Below, piece after piece: positions 1 to 12,568 of a stretch of DNA of 64,000 nucleotides. The stretch covers positions 184,205,115 to 184,269,114 of the forward strand of contig CM060708.1 in NCBI GenBank assembly GCA_030686995.1. Reading direction: 5' to 3'. The DNA is from Artemisia argyi (Eukaryota; Streptophyta; Magnoliopsida; Asterales; Asteraceae). The position numbers and the translations under genes are program-made. Under the pieces are notes generated by a model. It had not been told where the DNA came from and made no database searches. It saw only the letters and a list, made by a program, of their open reading frames with translations. Positions within the stretch are counted from its first letter, which is position 1, and every line of letters starts with the position of its first letter.

Positions 1-836
1 TGAATAAAGTTTCCGCTTTATTTATCGATTTTAGTAAATGTTTCGTCCTTTGAATTACCAACATTCTATAAATTCATAATTTAAATAAAAAAAGATTATT
101 AACACAGTCGAACTCACATTATATGCTAGTTAAGACTTGAATCTTTATATTTTAGTCAATTGGTCACTCACTTACCGCTAAAATACACGTCCGATTGGAC
201 TAGCTATCAGCGTGTCATTTATTTTTTTTTTTATTATTATTTTTTTTTTATTATTGTCAATTAAGTTTTACAAAAGAATTAGGAAGATAGCTAGTGTGGA
301 GATGGGTATAAAGAATCGAAACTACTTTTTTGTAAATGTGAAATGTCTAGAAGGATACAAAGAAACAACGAATATGGCATCTTCAACCAACAAAATCAGT
401 TTACCCTGAGAATATGTACAAAATCCACACAAAGAAATATCCCTTGACAATAAAAAGAGCACATATGTTTCAATGTAAACTAAATTATAATATTTGTTTC
501 AACACATTTATAGTTTAAAAGAAAATGATTTACATATATATATTTGTATGAACACCAATGAGCTTTTGTCCCAATGGTAAGTTACTCATCAATCTATACG
601 TATAGATTCAAATTTCTTTCGAGACGTTTTTGGGATGTTAGGTGATACTTACGTTTTTGGGATGTTAGGTGATACCACATAATAAAAAGCAACCACGACA
701 AAGTGATCCAAATAGAAGATTTTTTATTCTACAGCATATAGGATTTTTGATACGAGGAAACTCATCCACAGCTACATATGATGATCAACCTGACAAACAT
801 ATACCCCCGCCATTAGGCTGCATGCAGAAGCAATAC
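1..836. other. AT-rich intergenic DNA, no gene seen
   Basis: No reading frame here has a recognisable product; the longest is a phenylalanine-rich run over T-tracts near 212-409. The only structure noted is the short tandem duplication listed separately. Confidence 0.6.
624..675. repeat. Two-copy 27-bp tandem duplication
   Basis: ACGTTTTTGGGATG followed by TTAGGTGATAC occurs at 624-648 and again at 651-675, separated by TT. The copies are identical, which points to a recent replication-slippage duplication. Confidence 0.85.
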
Positions 837-1300
837 ACGACCGACTAATAAGATCGATTACAATCGGTCGTCTTTTTGTGGGGTTTTTTTTAAATCGATC
901 GTGTGACGATTTTTTTTAGAAATGGGTCGAGGTAAGGACCGATTGTCGTCCAATTTTGTGTGTGTGTTTATTTAATATAAAAAGTATTTTTGTGGGGTAT
1001 GTTATTTATAGTGTAGGTCGCCTTACTGGGGCACTGAATCGTCTGCAGGTCGCTGGAGAGAGAAAGCTGACGTGGCAGGGAAAAGTAAGGGGATTGAATC
1101 CCCTTACTGCAAGTAGCCTTATGGATTTGTAAGGCTGCCCACAATGGGCCTGAATAATATCGGTCGAGGAGTCGAGGCATTAAACGACCGATTTGCAAAT
1201 CGGTCGACCCACTGTGAGGGGAAGAGGCAATATCGGTCGCCGGGCAAAAATTTTGGGAATCGGTCGAGTATTCAACCGATATTCAATGCACACATATCTC
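837..1300. repeat. Cluster of CGGTCG / CGACCG motifs
   Basis: The hexamer CGGTCG, usually within AATCGGTCG or TATCGGTCG, or its complement CGACCG, recurs at about 837, 866, 1160, 1184, 1199, 1231 and 1259. Near misses lie at 892 and 1275. Such arrays are typical of the subterminal regions of plant class II elements, where transposase binds. The cluster lies directly upstream of the Myb-like pseudogene at 1466-2758, so it may be the left end of the same element. Terminal inverted repeats were not resolved. Confidence 0.5.
1085..1107. repeat. 23-bp near-perfect palindrome
   Basis: GTAAGGGGATT pairs with AATCCCCTTAC across a one-base centre. It sits at the end of a GC-richer stretch (about 1015-1135). 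That stretch shares GAGAGAAAGCTG-GTGGCAG with about 3983-4008, suggesting related MITE ends. Confidence 0.6.
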
Positions 1301-1465
1301 AACTTTTGCATTTACTAGTTGAACGTTTGAAACATTCGACCGTTTGTAAAAAATAAAAATAAAATAAAAAATTACCACTTTTCATCCTATAAATAACAAC
1401 ATCAAACTTACTTTCAAACACACAATTTCAAATACAATTTAACCAAATTCTCATCAATATTCACA

Positions 1466-2758
1466 ATGTCAAAGAAAAACACTCCACAATCAAAAAACCG
1501 ACGATCCCGACAAGCCCAAAATGTACCGGATTTGAATTTCTCTCCGCAAAACAACTTTGAATTAACCGTCATAACACCACCACAACAATGGGGTACTCAA
1601 TTTTGTCCAGCCGCTTTTGAATACTCATCACGGCTACCACAACCTAATCCAAATGAAAACGCGTTTTACGTTAATAAACCATTTGTCCCACCACTACGTC
1701 CAAACACGGATTATGACCAAGAACCAAGTGGGTCGTCGTATCGGCCTAACATGGATTTCTTGCATTGTTCCAAACCGTATCAAGATTATTCTCCGATTCG
1801 TAGTACTAATCTTGATATGAATTTGGATGATTGGGGAGACTATTCGAGTCAACAATACTCTAACTATCCGAGTCAAGATGCTTCGATGGGGTAAGGTTCG
1901 GGTCACGACTCGTACCACGGTTCCATGCCCGTTGATGACAATGACGATGACGATGAGACGGAGACATCACCCATCAAACCAAGGAAGGCTTCGTGTGGTG
2001 CTGGAAAAGCGAAGGCCAAAGGCAAAGAACCCGAACCGCCCAAAAAGACCGAAGCATGGTCAAAAAAGGAAGAGATGGCGCTTTGTAAAGCTTTCATCTT
2101 TATTTCTGAAAATGACAAATAAAGAAATTGTATGAACCGGCACAAATTTTGGGAGTTGGTGATAAACTACTTTAAAAAAGAAACTGGTTCTGACCGGACA
2201 TACAACTCGATCATGTCCAAATGGAAGACAAGGATTCGTGGTAGGGTTGCCAATTTTTGTGCTATTATGGATAATATCCATCTTACTTGTGGAAGTGGCG
2301 AGAATGATGCAGACGATAAAGAGAAAGCTCTTGTGGAGTATCGTGTGCGTTACAGTCATGAATTTAATTTTTTGGAGTGTTGGAACATATTGAAGGGTCA
2401 TACTGCTTGGAGGAAGGAGATGCCGCTAGTCCAATCGAATAGCCGGAAGAAAACAAAGGGTTCTACAACTACCTCGGGGTCAACACAAGGTCCCGCGAAT
2501 TTCCAAGACTTGGATGATTCTGATGATGCGGAGGATGATACTAGAGAAGCACGACCGCGTGGTCGTGACGCAGCAAGGAAGAAATCATCATCCTCTCGTG
2601 ATTCCCAAGCTCCACCAGCATCATGGACAAGTAAGCTAGCATCGGACTTTTTCAAGATGAAACCGTCAAAACAAGCAAAAAATAAACATATTGAGTCGTG
2701 GAAAGCATTGAAGGAACAAGAGCTCGCGATCAAAAGAGAGAAAGTTAAAATCCTATAA
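1466..2758 (+). pseudogene. Myb/SANT-like DNA-binding protein of PIF/Harbinger type, broken
   Basis: One frame runs from ATG 1466 to the stop at 2756-2758 and is interrupted by TAA at 1892-1894 and 2120-2122; three open segments lie in the same frame. The N-terminus (about 140 residues) is rich in Pro, Asn, Ser and Tyr. An acidic DDNDDDDETE stretch and a basic K/P/E segment follow. A trihelix/SANT-like domain then begins at WSKKEEMALCKAF and continues through FWELVINYF, RTYNSIMSKWKTR and later FNFLECWNILKGHTAWR. The C-terminus is a charged NAM-associated-like tail (KHIESWKALKEQELAIKREK). This architecture is that of the Myb-like accessory protein encoded beside PIF/Harbinger transposases, often mis-annotated in plants as glutathione S-transferase T3-like. 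Both stops are explained by C-to-T change of CAA, as expected of a methylated, silenced element. No DDE transposase was found beside it. Confidence 0.7.
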
Positions 2759-3055
2759 AAGCAAACGGAAATCTTGTAACTCACAAAAAAAGAGCAAGAT
2801 TTGATTTTTTACAATTCATCAATTGACCCAAATTTGACCCAACGACAACTACAAGTAACCTTGCATCTTAGGGCACAAATCAAGGCACGCTACGAATTAG
2901 ATTACTAGTTTTTAATAATTGTTGTCATGTTTAAGTTTTATTAGTTTAAGTTTTTAATTTAGTATTGTAATGTTTCAATTTCGTATCGTTTTTAGTTTAT
3001 GTTTATGTAACGTTTAGATTTTTATTAATGAAATTTAGGTTTATGTTAAAAATGG

Positions 3056-3056
<1 letters not shown>

Positions 3057-3122
<66 letters not shown>
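3057..3122. repeat. (TA)n microsatellite
   Basis: About 33 uninterrupted TA units. This is the first of a chain of dinucleotide tracts running to 3944. Confidence 0.95.
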
Positions 3123-3944
<822 letters not shown>

Positions 3945-4582
3945 GGTCACCACTGTGGCACTTGGGTGAATATGGGTTGATTAGAGAGAAAGCTGGGGTG
4001 GCAGCCGAAAAATATGGGTCACCACTTTGCCCAGCCTAAAGATGTTTAGTACAAATGCCCCAGAAAGTTGTAATTTGTGAGACTCGAACTTATTCCCTTA
4101 TAACGACACTCAAATAGTAATCACTACCTAGTTTAAATACGTACGAAAAAAAAGGGCGAGAAAAGAAGATGGGAGAACTAAATCTAGTTTTTATTATATA
4201 TGTGTGTTCCGAATAAGAGATAAAAAGAAAGCGAAAATTGGAGGTGTCGTGGTTTTGCTTCTCTCCAGATCTTCTCATTTACAGAGAAAAATCTATAATA
4301 CTATAAGATTCAGTCTCTAAATTTAATGTGGAGTTATGATGATAGAGTTTGTAGAGTTAGAAACAAGTTGGAGTCGTTTAGTAGTTGCATAGAGTACAAG
4401 ATAGCTAATGCTCAGAATTCAATGCAGCCTCATAATAACTATACAATCATGAAAGGAGATGAAGTACAAGGGTTGCCCGAATTGATCACATAGCATTTAG
4501 TATAGAATTAAAAGTCGGTTAGATGAAGTGCAAGGGTTGCGAAAGGTTGCAAGAATAATTAATGATTTAACCTAATTCATGC

Positions 4583-4882
4583 CTATATAAACCGGCCAAA
4601 ATCACATTTAGTATATACATTTGAAGATGATTCAAACATCTTTTAGATCTTTGATTGTTGGTAGCGGTATGTAAATTCTCTTTTGCAACATTTTGGAGAT
4701 GATTCACACATCTTTTAAATCTTTGTAATTAACTTGGTCTTCTTTCTTTCTTAATTTAGTTATCATACGCAGGTATCATAAAAATCACACAAGATCATGC
4801 ATGCTTAGATAAATGGAACCAAGGATTGTGATACCAACTATTTTCTTTGTTTCTTACATATTTAGGTGATTGTTATAGATAA

Positions 4883-4948
<66 letters not shown>

Positions 4949-5090
4949 ATTATGTTAATGCATTTTCATATACAAGTAATTTATGTGCGTTTTCTATTGA
5001 TGTAGCTCACATGTGCGAATTGATTCAAGAAAATGTGCACGAGCATGTATGTAAAGCAACATTTAAATGGTTAAATGATACTTTTTAGCG
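4583..5090 (+). other. Possible remnant of a small spliced gene in the duplicated unit
   Basis: A TATA-like box at 4584-4590 is followed about 37 bases later by ATG 4627. A 40-nt first exon (MIQTSFRSLIVGS) ends at a GT-ATGT donor (4667), and an acceptor AG lies at 4771-4772. The frame then continues through IIKITQDHACLDKWNQGL to a stop at 4831. Further on, a segment reading ELIQENVHEHVCKATFKWL (about 5018-5075) is kept in all three copies. The second copy keeps the same first exon and acceptor but stops earlier. No family was recognised. It could be a decayed secreted-peptide gene or chance. Confidence 0.22.
4885..4944. repeat. (AT)n microsatellite
   Basis: About 30 AT units in copy 1. The equivalent place in copy 2 holds a shorter AT tract followed by AG repeats, so the locus changed after the duplication. 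Confidence 0.95.
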
Positions 5091-5392
5091 TGATTAGTTT
5101 ATGTAAGTAGTTGCTTTCGAATGCTCTTTGAGAAATATTAGAATGAATTTATCGTGTGCAATTGAATTATTATTGAAAAGAAGAAGGTCGTGCATCGCAA
5201 AGTGTTTTCTATTTCTATATGTAGAATCATTAGTGCGAAACCAATATTTACGCCAATTAAATGAGTTTGCCATAATAGCAGAATACGACATATTAAAAAT
5301 ATCACATTGAGTAATGAATAGAAAGGAAAAAATACATAATTTTGACTAAAATCCTTTTGTAAATTATAATATTAAATAAAAAAGTTGAGTTA

Positions 5393-5906
5393 GTTGGAGT
5401 CGTTTAGTAGTTGCATATAGTACAAGATAGCTAATACTCGAAATTCAATGCAGCCTCATAATAACTATACAATCATGAAAGGAGATGAAGTGCAAGGGTT
5501 GCCCGAATTGATCACATAGCATTTAATATAGAATTAAAAGTCGGATAGATGAAGTGCAAGGGTTGCGAAAGGTTGTAAGAATATTTAATAATTTAACCTA
5601 ATTCATGCCTATATAAACCGGCCAAAATCACATTTAGTATGTACATTTGAAGATGATTCACACATCTTTTAGATCTTTGATTGTTGGTAGTGGTATTAAA
5701 TTCTCTTTTGCAACATTTTGGAGATGATTCACACATCTTTTAAATCTTTGTAATTAACTTGGTCTTTTTTTTTCTTAATTTAGTTATCATACGCAGGTAC
5801 CATGAAAATCGCACAAGATCATGCATGCTTAGATAAATGAAATCAAAGATTGTGATACCAACTATTTTCTTTGTTTATTACATATTTAGGTGATTGTTAT
5901 AGATAA

Positions 5907-5992
<86 letters not shown>

Positions 5993-6432
5993 ATTATGTT
6001 AATGCATTTTCATATACAAGTAATTTGTGTGCGTTTTATATTAATGTAGCTCACATGTACGAATTGATTCAAGAAAATGTGCACGAGCATGTATGTAAAG
6101 CAACATTTAAATGGTTAAATGATACTTTTTCGCGTGATTAGTTTATGTAAGTACTTGCTTTTGAATGCTCTTTGAGAAATATTAGAATGAATTTATCGTG
6201 TGCAATTGAATTATTATTGAAAAGAAGAAGGTCGCGCATCGCAAAGCGTTTTCTTTTTCTATATGTAGAATCATTTGTGAGAAACCAATATTTACGCCAA
6301 TTAAATGAGTTTGCCATAATAGCAAAATATGACATATTAAAAATATCACATTGAGTAATGAATAGAAAGGAAAATATATATAATTTTGACTTAAATCCGT
6401 TTGTAAATTATAATATTAAATAAAAATGTTGA
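5393..6432. repeat. Tandem segmental duplication, copy 2
   Basis: It matches copy 1 end to end, including the TATA-like box, the ATG and the VHEHVCKATFKWL segment. The premature stop after that segment in copy 1 is absent here (the frame reads on to SRD). Confidence 0.85.
5908..5988. repeat. (AT)n-(AG)n compound microsatellite
   Basis: AT units to about 5942, then about 23 AG units, at the position of the plain AT tract in copy 1. Confidence 0.95.
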
Positions 6433-6900
6433 GTTTTAAACATAAGCAAAAGTTCAAACTTTTATCGAAAAACAAAATCGGTGCATTTAATGTGAAGTAT
6501 ATAAAACATCGAGATGGAAGTGCAAGGCCTGCCATAATTTATCACATGATATTTAGTAATTAGTATACAATTAAAAGTCGGTTATGGATTGAGATTAAGT
6601 TGAAAAGGTTGCAAGAATAATTGATGATTTAACCTAATGCAATATATATAGATATATGTATTATGTTAATGCATTTTCATATACAAGTAATTTATGTGTG
6701 TTTTCTATTTATGTAGCTCACATGTGTGAATTGATTAAAGAAAATGTGCACGAGCATGTATGTAAAACAACATTTAAATGGTTAAATGATACTTTTTAGC
6801 ATGATTAGTTTATGTAAGCATATAACTTGAGTACTGAATATAAAAGAAAAAGAATATAATTTTTGCTCAAACCCATTTGTAAATTAAAAAAAATTAAGTT
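6433..6900. repeat. Tandem segmental duplication, third partial copy
   Basis: Shortened and more diverged. It keeps the AATTAAAAGTCGGTTA region (about 6570-6586), GATTTAACCTAAT, and the block corresponding to 4950-5100, but has lost the promoter-like and exon-1 part. Confidence 0.7.
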
Positions 6901-7766
6901 TAAGAAATAATAGTGGAGTACAAAGGTTTTAGGAATTATTAATAGTGTGTTAATTAATATTCATTTAGTTAGCTATTTAGAATTGAGTTTATTGATAAAA
7001 TTTATTAATATTAGTTAGACTTCAATGTTAATTTTCAATAAAATTAGTTGTACAATAAAATGAGATGAAGCTAAAAAGGTTTGTAACGATTTTTATACAG
7101 TTAATGTGGCATTATTATATATACATTATTACACAAACTTTAACTTACAAACTTAATAAAGAAAATATTTAACGCACATTAAACTATGACCAATTAGATA
7201 GACCCCGTGTGCTTCATATTTTCATGCAAAAACCATCTAATAGACAAGTATTGTAGGGATAAGTAACAGACCAAAAGAAATAAAGCCATTTTTTTATCAT
7301 GCAAATAAGTAATACGCCAAAAGAAACAAAGCAATCACAACTTAATAACCAAAAGCTCATATATAGAATACAACACCACAAAACCAAAACAACATCAAAC
7401 ACTTTTAAATTTTTATACAAGAAAGTTAAAACATTTCATACAACATACTAAACAATAATTAAGTATACACTCGCCAATATACAGAAAGAATACACGATTA
7501 ACAATTAGATTCTTAGCCCGTGCGTAGCACGAGTTCTGTCTACCTCGTTTTAACATAAAATTAAACAGAATTTTGCTTAATTACTTTTCGCTTTTCAACA
7601 TTCAAAACATGAAAACACAATTTTTTCAAATTCCTCCCTACTTCTCTATTTTTCTTTTTCTAAATAACAACTCGAAAACTCAATGTTAGTGATTGCAGAT
7701 TTTACGGTGAAAAGAAAACTACTACTATAAAATGCTTTCAAAGGACGTAGTTACACTGTTAAAATC

Positions 7767-7771
<5 letters not shown>
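6901..7771. other. AT-rich spacer, no gene seen
   Basis: Only short chance frames are present. A small hairpin described separately lies near 7510-7535. Confidence 0.5.
7507..7535 (-). mobile_element. Helitron-like 3' terminus
   Basis: On the minus strand, CGTGC-TAC-GCACG forms a 5-bp stem with a 3-base loop, followed by GGCTAAGAATCTAA. A short GC-rich hairpin followed within about 12 bases by CTRR is the terminal pattern of plant Helitrons. No matching TC 5' end was found nearby, so this may be an isolated end fragment. Confidence 0.35.

Positions 7772-7820
<49 letters not shown>
7772..7820. repeat. Poly(A) tract
   Basis: An uninterrupted run of about 49 A. It could be a retroposon tail on the plus strand, but no element body was identified upstream. 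Confidence 0.9.
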
Positions 7821-7823
<3 letters not shown>

Positions 7824-9530
7824 TTATCATAGTAACAGTATATTAAACCAATTTCTTTAGACATATTGTCTTTTAGGAGGAAAAAATAAATAAATAAATA
7901 AAACTTTTGGAATAGCCGAGAATAGCCAAAAATGATGTAAAGAGGAGCATGGCATGTGGGGTGGGGTGGTGAAGTCGGCTTGATTTGTTTTGGTTGTATA
8001 TTATTAAGTGTCACATGGCAATAACATAGTGCCATAATCACCCAAACCATCACTCCCACTACTTTCTTCTATTACATTTTCAATGCAATCGTCCTAAAAA
8101 TAGTTGCCTGTAGATCCAAAAAAGATGAACCAATTAAAACCTAAAGTTTTGTTTTTATACACCTTATGGCTTAAGAATATCTATAATGTCCTAACTTAGA
8201 ATATGGTTTACATGTGGTATACTTAGATGTATAATGGCGTGTCCCTTGCTGTATCAACCTTGACTAGAAGTTATGAGTGTAATATACTATCAAGAACATA
8301 GTCCCCATTGGCTTGTGATGTTTTACAATTTGATATGATAATCATAATACTACTCTACCTAAACATCATATCAATTTTCTCTTTCCTGTTACTCTCTCTC
8401 ACTTTTTACAACCAATAGTCAGCACTCCCTCACCTTTCATTAAAATACTCATTTTTACACAACTCTATAAGCAGTGAGCAAGTCACCGTTCCCCCATCAC
8501 TTTCCTTGGTCTCACACAGCACCAAACACCTCCCAGTGAGGCTCACGCGTGAGGCATGCCAAAAACAACTCCTCACGCTCATTACTGGGAGCATCCTAAG
8601 AAGTTTTGGTTTAACAAATATCACTTCATCTTATGTTGATTTAGTTTGTTTGTTGTTTTGCATCGTCAAAGTGTACTCGTGCAGTGATTCGCCGACTACT
8701 TTTGATGTGATATAATTAGAATGAACATGAAAATACTTGAACCAATAATTTACGTTGTTGTGGTATTGAAGAGGTAACTGCATTTACTCTAATGAAACAA
8801 GAAAACACAAAAGAGAAATTGATGACCTTATATTATCAATCAACCATATATTCAAGTTGAGTTGGCTAACATTGTAAAGTGCACGAGACCAACTGCCAAA
8901 GATAATGACCTTGAACTTTAAGGGGATCCACCTACTCTTGGAAGATTTACGTATTATTATGTCACAAGGATTTATCGGACACATATTAGAAATATGTAGC
9001 AATAATAGATCAAATAATTAAGTCTTCTTTATCAAAATAAATGCATTATATCCTAGGTAGAATAATTGTGAAAGTAAAATGATTTGTATGTCTAAACTAT
9101 AAATCTGTAATAGACTAACAATAATATATTAACACGTGACAATTTTATAGGCAGAAGATGAAGGTAAGAAAATGCGTGTGTCATGAACGGATTAAACCTT
9201 ATTATTAGCTTTATTTAGTAAATTCATTTATTTGTTGCTAATGTGGGACAAATTAGCGGTAGTAATAAAGTATGATCACCTATATAATCATGCTGAGATC
9301 ATTTTTCTAGCTTTTTTAACTTGTTTTGCCAACGTACATATTTTCAACGGTATAGAAGAACTAATATAAAGGAAAAATGATTTGTAAGCATAACTAATGG
9401 ATCTAAAAAGAGATCTACAAATGTGATTGATGTATTTTCAAAAATGATTGATAAATATGAGGAGAGAAAAATTATATATTTTAAAAATTGAAATATATAA
9501 ATAGCACCAAATTCCTTTTATATGAAAAAT
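7821..9530. other. Non-coding stretch, no gene recognised
   Basis: Composition changes near 8290-8600, where CT-rich DNA and GTGAGGCTCACGCGTGAGGC suggest a degraded MITE; its termini and target duplication could not be fixed. The rest is AT-rich filler. Confidence 0.45.
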
Positions 9531-9950
9531 TATCTCTCCATCTGTCTTAAAATTTTTGTCATTTCTATTTTGAGATATCAAAATAATTGTTTAATTCTCA
9601 TTTCAACCAAGCAAAAAAAAAGTTTAATGAGTATATATGTTATTTGATTGGTTAAATTGTGTAATGATTTAGGCTATATTTGTCAAAAGTAGCTGTGAGC
9701 AGTAGCAGTGAGCTGTGAGCGGTAGCCAAAAAAGCTCACAGCTTCATAAAGAAGCATTTGGAAAATGAGCTTCCCTAAAAAATAGCAAAGCTCACAGCTC
9801 TCATGCCAAACGAACACTAAAAATCAAAAAGCTCATTGTTCACCGCTCATTGCTCAAAAAAGCTCCAAAAAGCTTTGTGTCAAACATAGCCTTAACTTCT
9901 TTTAAACTTTGTGTTCTATCTGCTTACAATAATTTTGAAATAGATGGGTA
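9531..9950. mobile_element. Stowaway-like MITE, interrupted
   Basis: The left end reads TA-TCTCTCCATCTGTCTTAAAATT. The right end, in complement, reads TA-CCCATCTATTTCAAAATTATTG. The inverted ends and TA flanks are those of Tc1/mariner Stowaway MITEs. Its right arm shares AACACAAAGTTTA with the left arm of the Stowaway at 27868-28057, so both belong to one family. A Tourist-like MITE (9672-9891) sits inside it. Confidence 0.65.
9672..9891. mobile_element. Tourist-like MITE with TTA duplication
   Basis: TIRs are GGCTATATTTGTC and, in complement, GGCTATGTTTGAC. The element is flanked by TTA at 9669-9671 and 9892-9894, the PIF/Harbinger target duplication. The interior is full of GAGC(A/G)GTGAGC words also found in the copy at 39129-39357. 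It lies inside the Stowaway element, so it inserted later. Confidence 0.8.
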
Positions 9951-11082
9951 AAATAGTGATGTGGAAAGAGCTATAAGTTTTTAGTTTTGATTAGTTGATT
10001 ATATATAAAAGTGATCTATACTTAATACATGGACGACCATCAACTTTTTTCTATTATAACACGTAAAAGTTGTAAACTATACTCCTTATTACCCTTTAAG
10101 ATTACACTTGGCTCAAAATTAATTTGTTTATATGTACTTTTGGTTGAAAATTTATTATCCCTTAAATTGGTTTAGCATTTTGAATATCTAAGGTTGTGAT
10201 TGGTTTCTATTAGGAATCCCTATTAGTATTATTAGTATAATTTTGATATGAGGATGGTATGAAATCAAATATATCAATATTTTTTTTATTATTTTTTTTT
10301 TTCGGTATGAATTTTTAAGGTATAAAAATAGGCCCACTATGTGTGTTACAAAATTATGAAAATATTCTATAAAATTATTGAAAACACCCTATCACATAGA
10401 CAAAATTTATAAATAAAAAAAATTAGGATATATTTTGTGGCGAAAAAAAAATCCAATGGGTCATGATTTGAGGAAAGTAACATTCTCCTCCTATTATAAG
10501 TTTATGACTATTAATACATGATTTGATTCTAAATTTATTAACTAAACACTTAGGTGGTGTCATTTTCTTTTTCTTTCTTTTTTTTTTTTTTTTTTTTTTT
10601 TTAAATATCTTAACAGCCTCTTAACGAGCCAAACCTCTTAATTGGTCAGACGTTTTGGACATTCAGACCTTTTTTTTTTTTTCGTTCAGACACGGTAAGA
10701 GACAGTTACATCTTAATGGTCTAGACTTGAAAGGGGTGTCTTGTTGCCTCTTGTTGACACAAAATAATTACCAAAAAAAAATTAGTACGAGCAAGCAAAT
10801 GACAAAGCACCTTACTTTAACAAGATTTTCAATTCAGATTCAGACATTTACGCCTCAGATTAAGATTCAGATATGCGGTTTATATTTAGTTTCAAAGCCT
10901 CTGGTAAACAAACAACATCATACAAAAGGTTTAATTGTGATTGATTGATTCCTATACCTCATGTACTCATGTACCAAACGCACCCTAAGAGAATCCACAA
11001 TGTTTCTGGACTTTGTCTATGACAATTTTCATGACACAATTACATTTTTAAATACATAATATCATAAGTTTTTAGTGTACTA
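9951..11082. other. Non-coding stretch with T-tracts
   Basis: No gene was recognised. The segment about 10550-10990 begins CTTAGGTGGTGTC and ends CCAAACGCACCCTAAG and contains repeated TTCAGAC-type words. It resembles a hAT- or Tourist-type MITE, but the ends do not pair well enough to call. Confidence 0.45.
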
Positions 11083-11287
11083 ATGGACGGAACTATGTAG
11101 GGGCGGAGGAGGGTCCCCCCCCCCCCCCCCCCCACACACAAATTTGCGGCACCTAGTGTAAATATTATAGGTTTTAGGGGTAATTTAGTTGAGGTTACAA
11201 ACAAATCTCTGATTTGGCCTCCTTAAAATAAATTCGCCCCCCCCCCCCCCCCCCCCCCCCAAAAAAAATGTTCAAGTTCCGTCTATA
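11083..11287. mobile_element. Mutator-type MITE with two long poly-C tracts
   Basis: The ends are ATGGACGGAACTA and, in complement, TATAGACGGAACTT. They are flanked by an exact 9-bp duplication, AGTGTACTA, at 11074-11082 and 11288-11296, the size expected of Mutator elements. Inside are C19 (11115-11133) and C24 (11237-11260), both on the plus strand. Confidence 0.8.
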
Positions 11288-11372
11288 AGTGTACTATGTT
11301 TATTATGTGGGAAATGATTTGTATCCTTTATTTTTTGATTATCACACTCTAATATATGCATTAAATATATAA

Positions 11373-11557
11373 GTGAATTTTTAACATGTGTCATAAGGCA
11401 CATGATAAGATGTGGGCCCTTGTATCATTTTTTATAGATTTTTGTCATTTGTCAAATAAAAAAAATATTTTTAGTGTCCTTTTCGTGAATTCTTGAGTAA
11501 AAACATACACGGGTCCACGTCTTATCATGTGCCTTAAGGCACATGTTAGAAAATCTC
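11373..11557. mobile_element. Mutator-type MITE with about 45-bp TIRs
   Basis: TIRs run from GTGAATTTTTAACATGTG and, in complement, GAGATTTTCTAACATGTG through AAGGCACATGATAAG to GTGG(G/A)CCC. An exact 9-bp duplication AATATATAA flanks it at 11364-11372 and 11558-11566. The right arm contains the perfect palindrome TGTGCCTTAAGGCACA. Confidence 0.85.
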
Positions 11558-12568
11558 AATATATAATTGTATTGCTTATAAATCCTGCTTTAACTAGTTG
11601 TACATTGAAATGTGCAAATTAAAATTAAATGTTTGCAAATCATCTCCCTTATTAAATACTCCGTAATAAATATTGTATGAGTTTATACAAGAAAAACTAT
11701 TAGTCAAATCCGCAAAAATGTGTGAATTAGCGGGAACACTTTGACTTCGGGTGCTTTTTGGCACCCGCCACTGTCCACCTCACAATGAATAGCTCCGTCA
11801 ACTCTCTTCGTCCAGTGGGGCACCAACTAGAGTAGGCAAGAGCCGAGATTCGAACACTTGACATTTTATGATTTTTATCCACAAAATCTCTCTAGTGGTT
11901 TCATGAATTTTCCGGAAGCGAGTACCATTTTGGTAAACTATTAGTCCAATGACCTCGGATTATCAGATCGTTGCTCAAAAACAGCTTTTGATTCAATAGT
12001 AAAAAGTCATTGAAAGATTTTTTGAGCTTTCAATTACCTTCTGTTATTAGAGATGCCTAAATTAGTCCACAACGGCTCTCTTTCAAAATCAGAATATCAT
12101 ACTGTATATTCTTTGACTTTTAACCTGTGTTTTTTATTCGTAAAATGCTTTCACTGTATATAAACATTCTTTCAATCATTATACTATTATAGTAAGATCA
12201 AAATTTTAAAATCAATCTTGTTGCAGAAAAATATTATTCAGCACACTAACTTTCTAATAAAATAACCACGTAAGTTTCAATCATATAGATGTTGTAGCAG
12301 CATATAAATTTAACAAACTGCATGCTCAGTTTGGCTCGAAAATTACAGAACTAGTGTGAATATAATTAACTATGCACAAACTCTTCTGCTTTACATTTGT
12401 TTAAATCGGAACGAATCTACCAAGTTTGGTATAATTACATTTCGTTATCACAATGTAGCGTTATTTTCTAAATCTAGTACTAATATGATTCTTATTGAGT
12501 TACATATATATATCTATAAAAATGAAAAGATTCGTACATGGAATTCGATGTACATATTATAAAATTCT
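11558..12568. other. 3' flank of the protease gene, no gene seen
   Basis: AT-rich and without convincing coding sequence. It lies downstream of the stop of the minus-strand protease and would hold its 3' UTR and poly(A) signal; no strong AATAAA was seen close to the stop. Confidence 0.5.

Larger units (their letters stand above)
4367..5392. repeat. Tandem segmental duplication, copy 1
   Basis: The 1026-bp unit starts GTTGGAGTCGTTTAGTAG and repeats with scattered substitutions from 5393. It includes a TATA-like CTATATAAACC (about 4583-4593), a short spliced-looking reading frame (see the separate entry), a TA microsatellite (4885-4944), and a 3' part with a 60-residue frame present in both copies. 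Confidence 0.85.

Noticed and set aside
212..409. Phe-rich 65-residue frame
   Set aside because: Translation of T-tracts; no domain and no supporting signals.
8290..8600. GC-richer MITE-like segment
   Set aside because: No convincing inverted ends or duplication could be placed.
10550..10990. hAT- or Tourist-type MITE (CTTAGGTGG to CGCACCCTAAG)
   Set aside because: The ends pair poorly and no target duplication matches.
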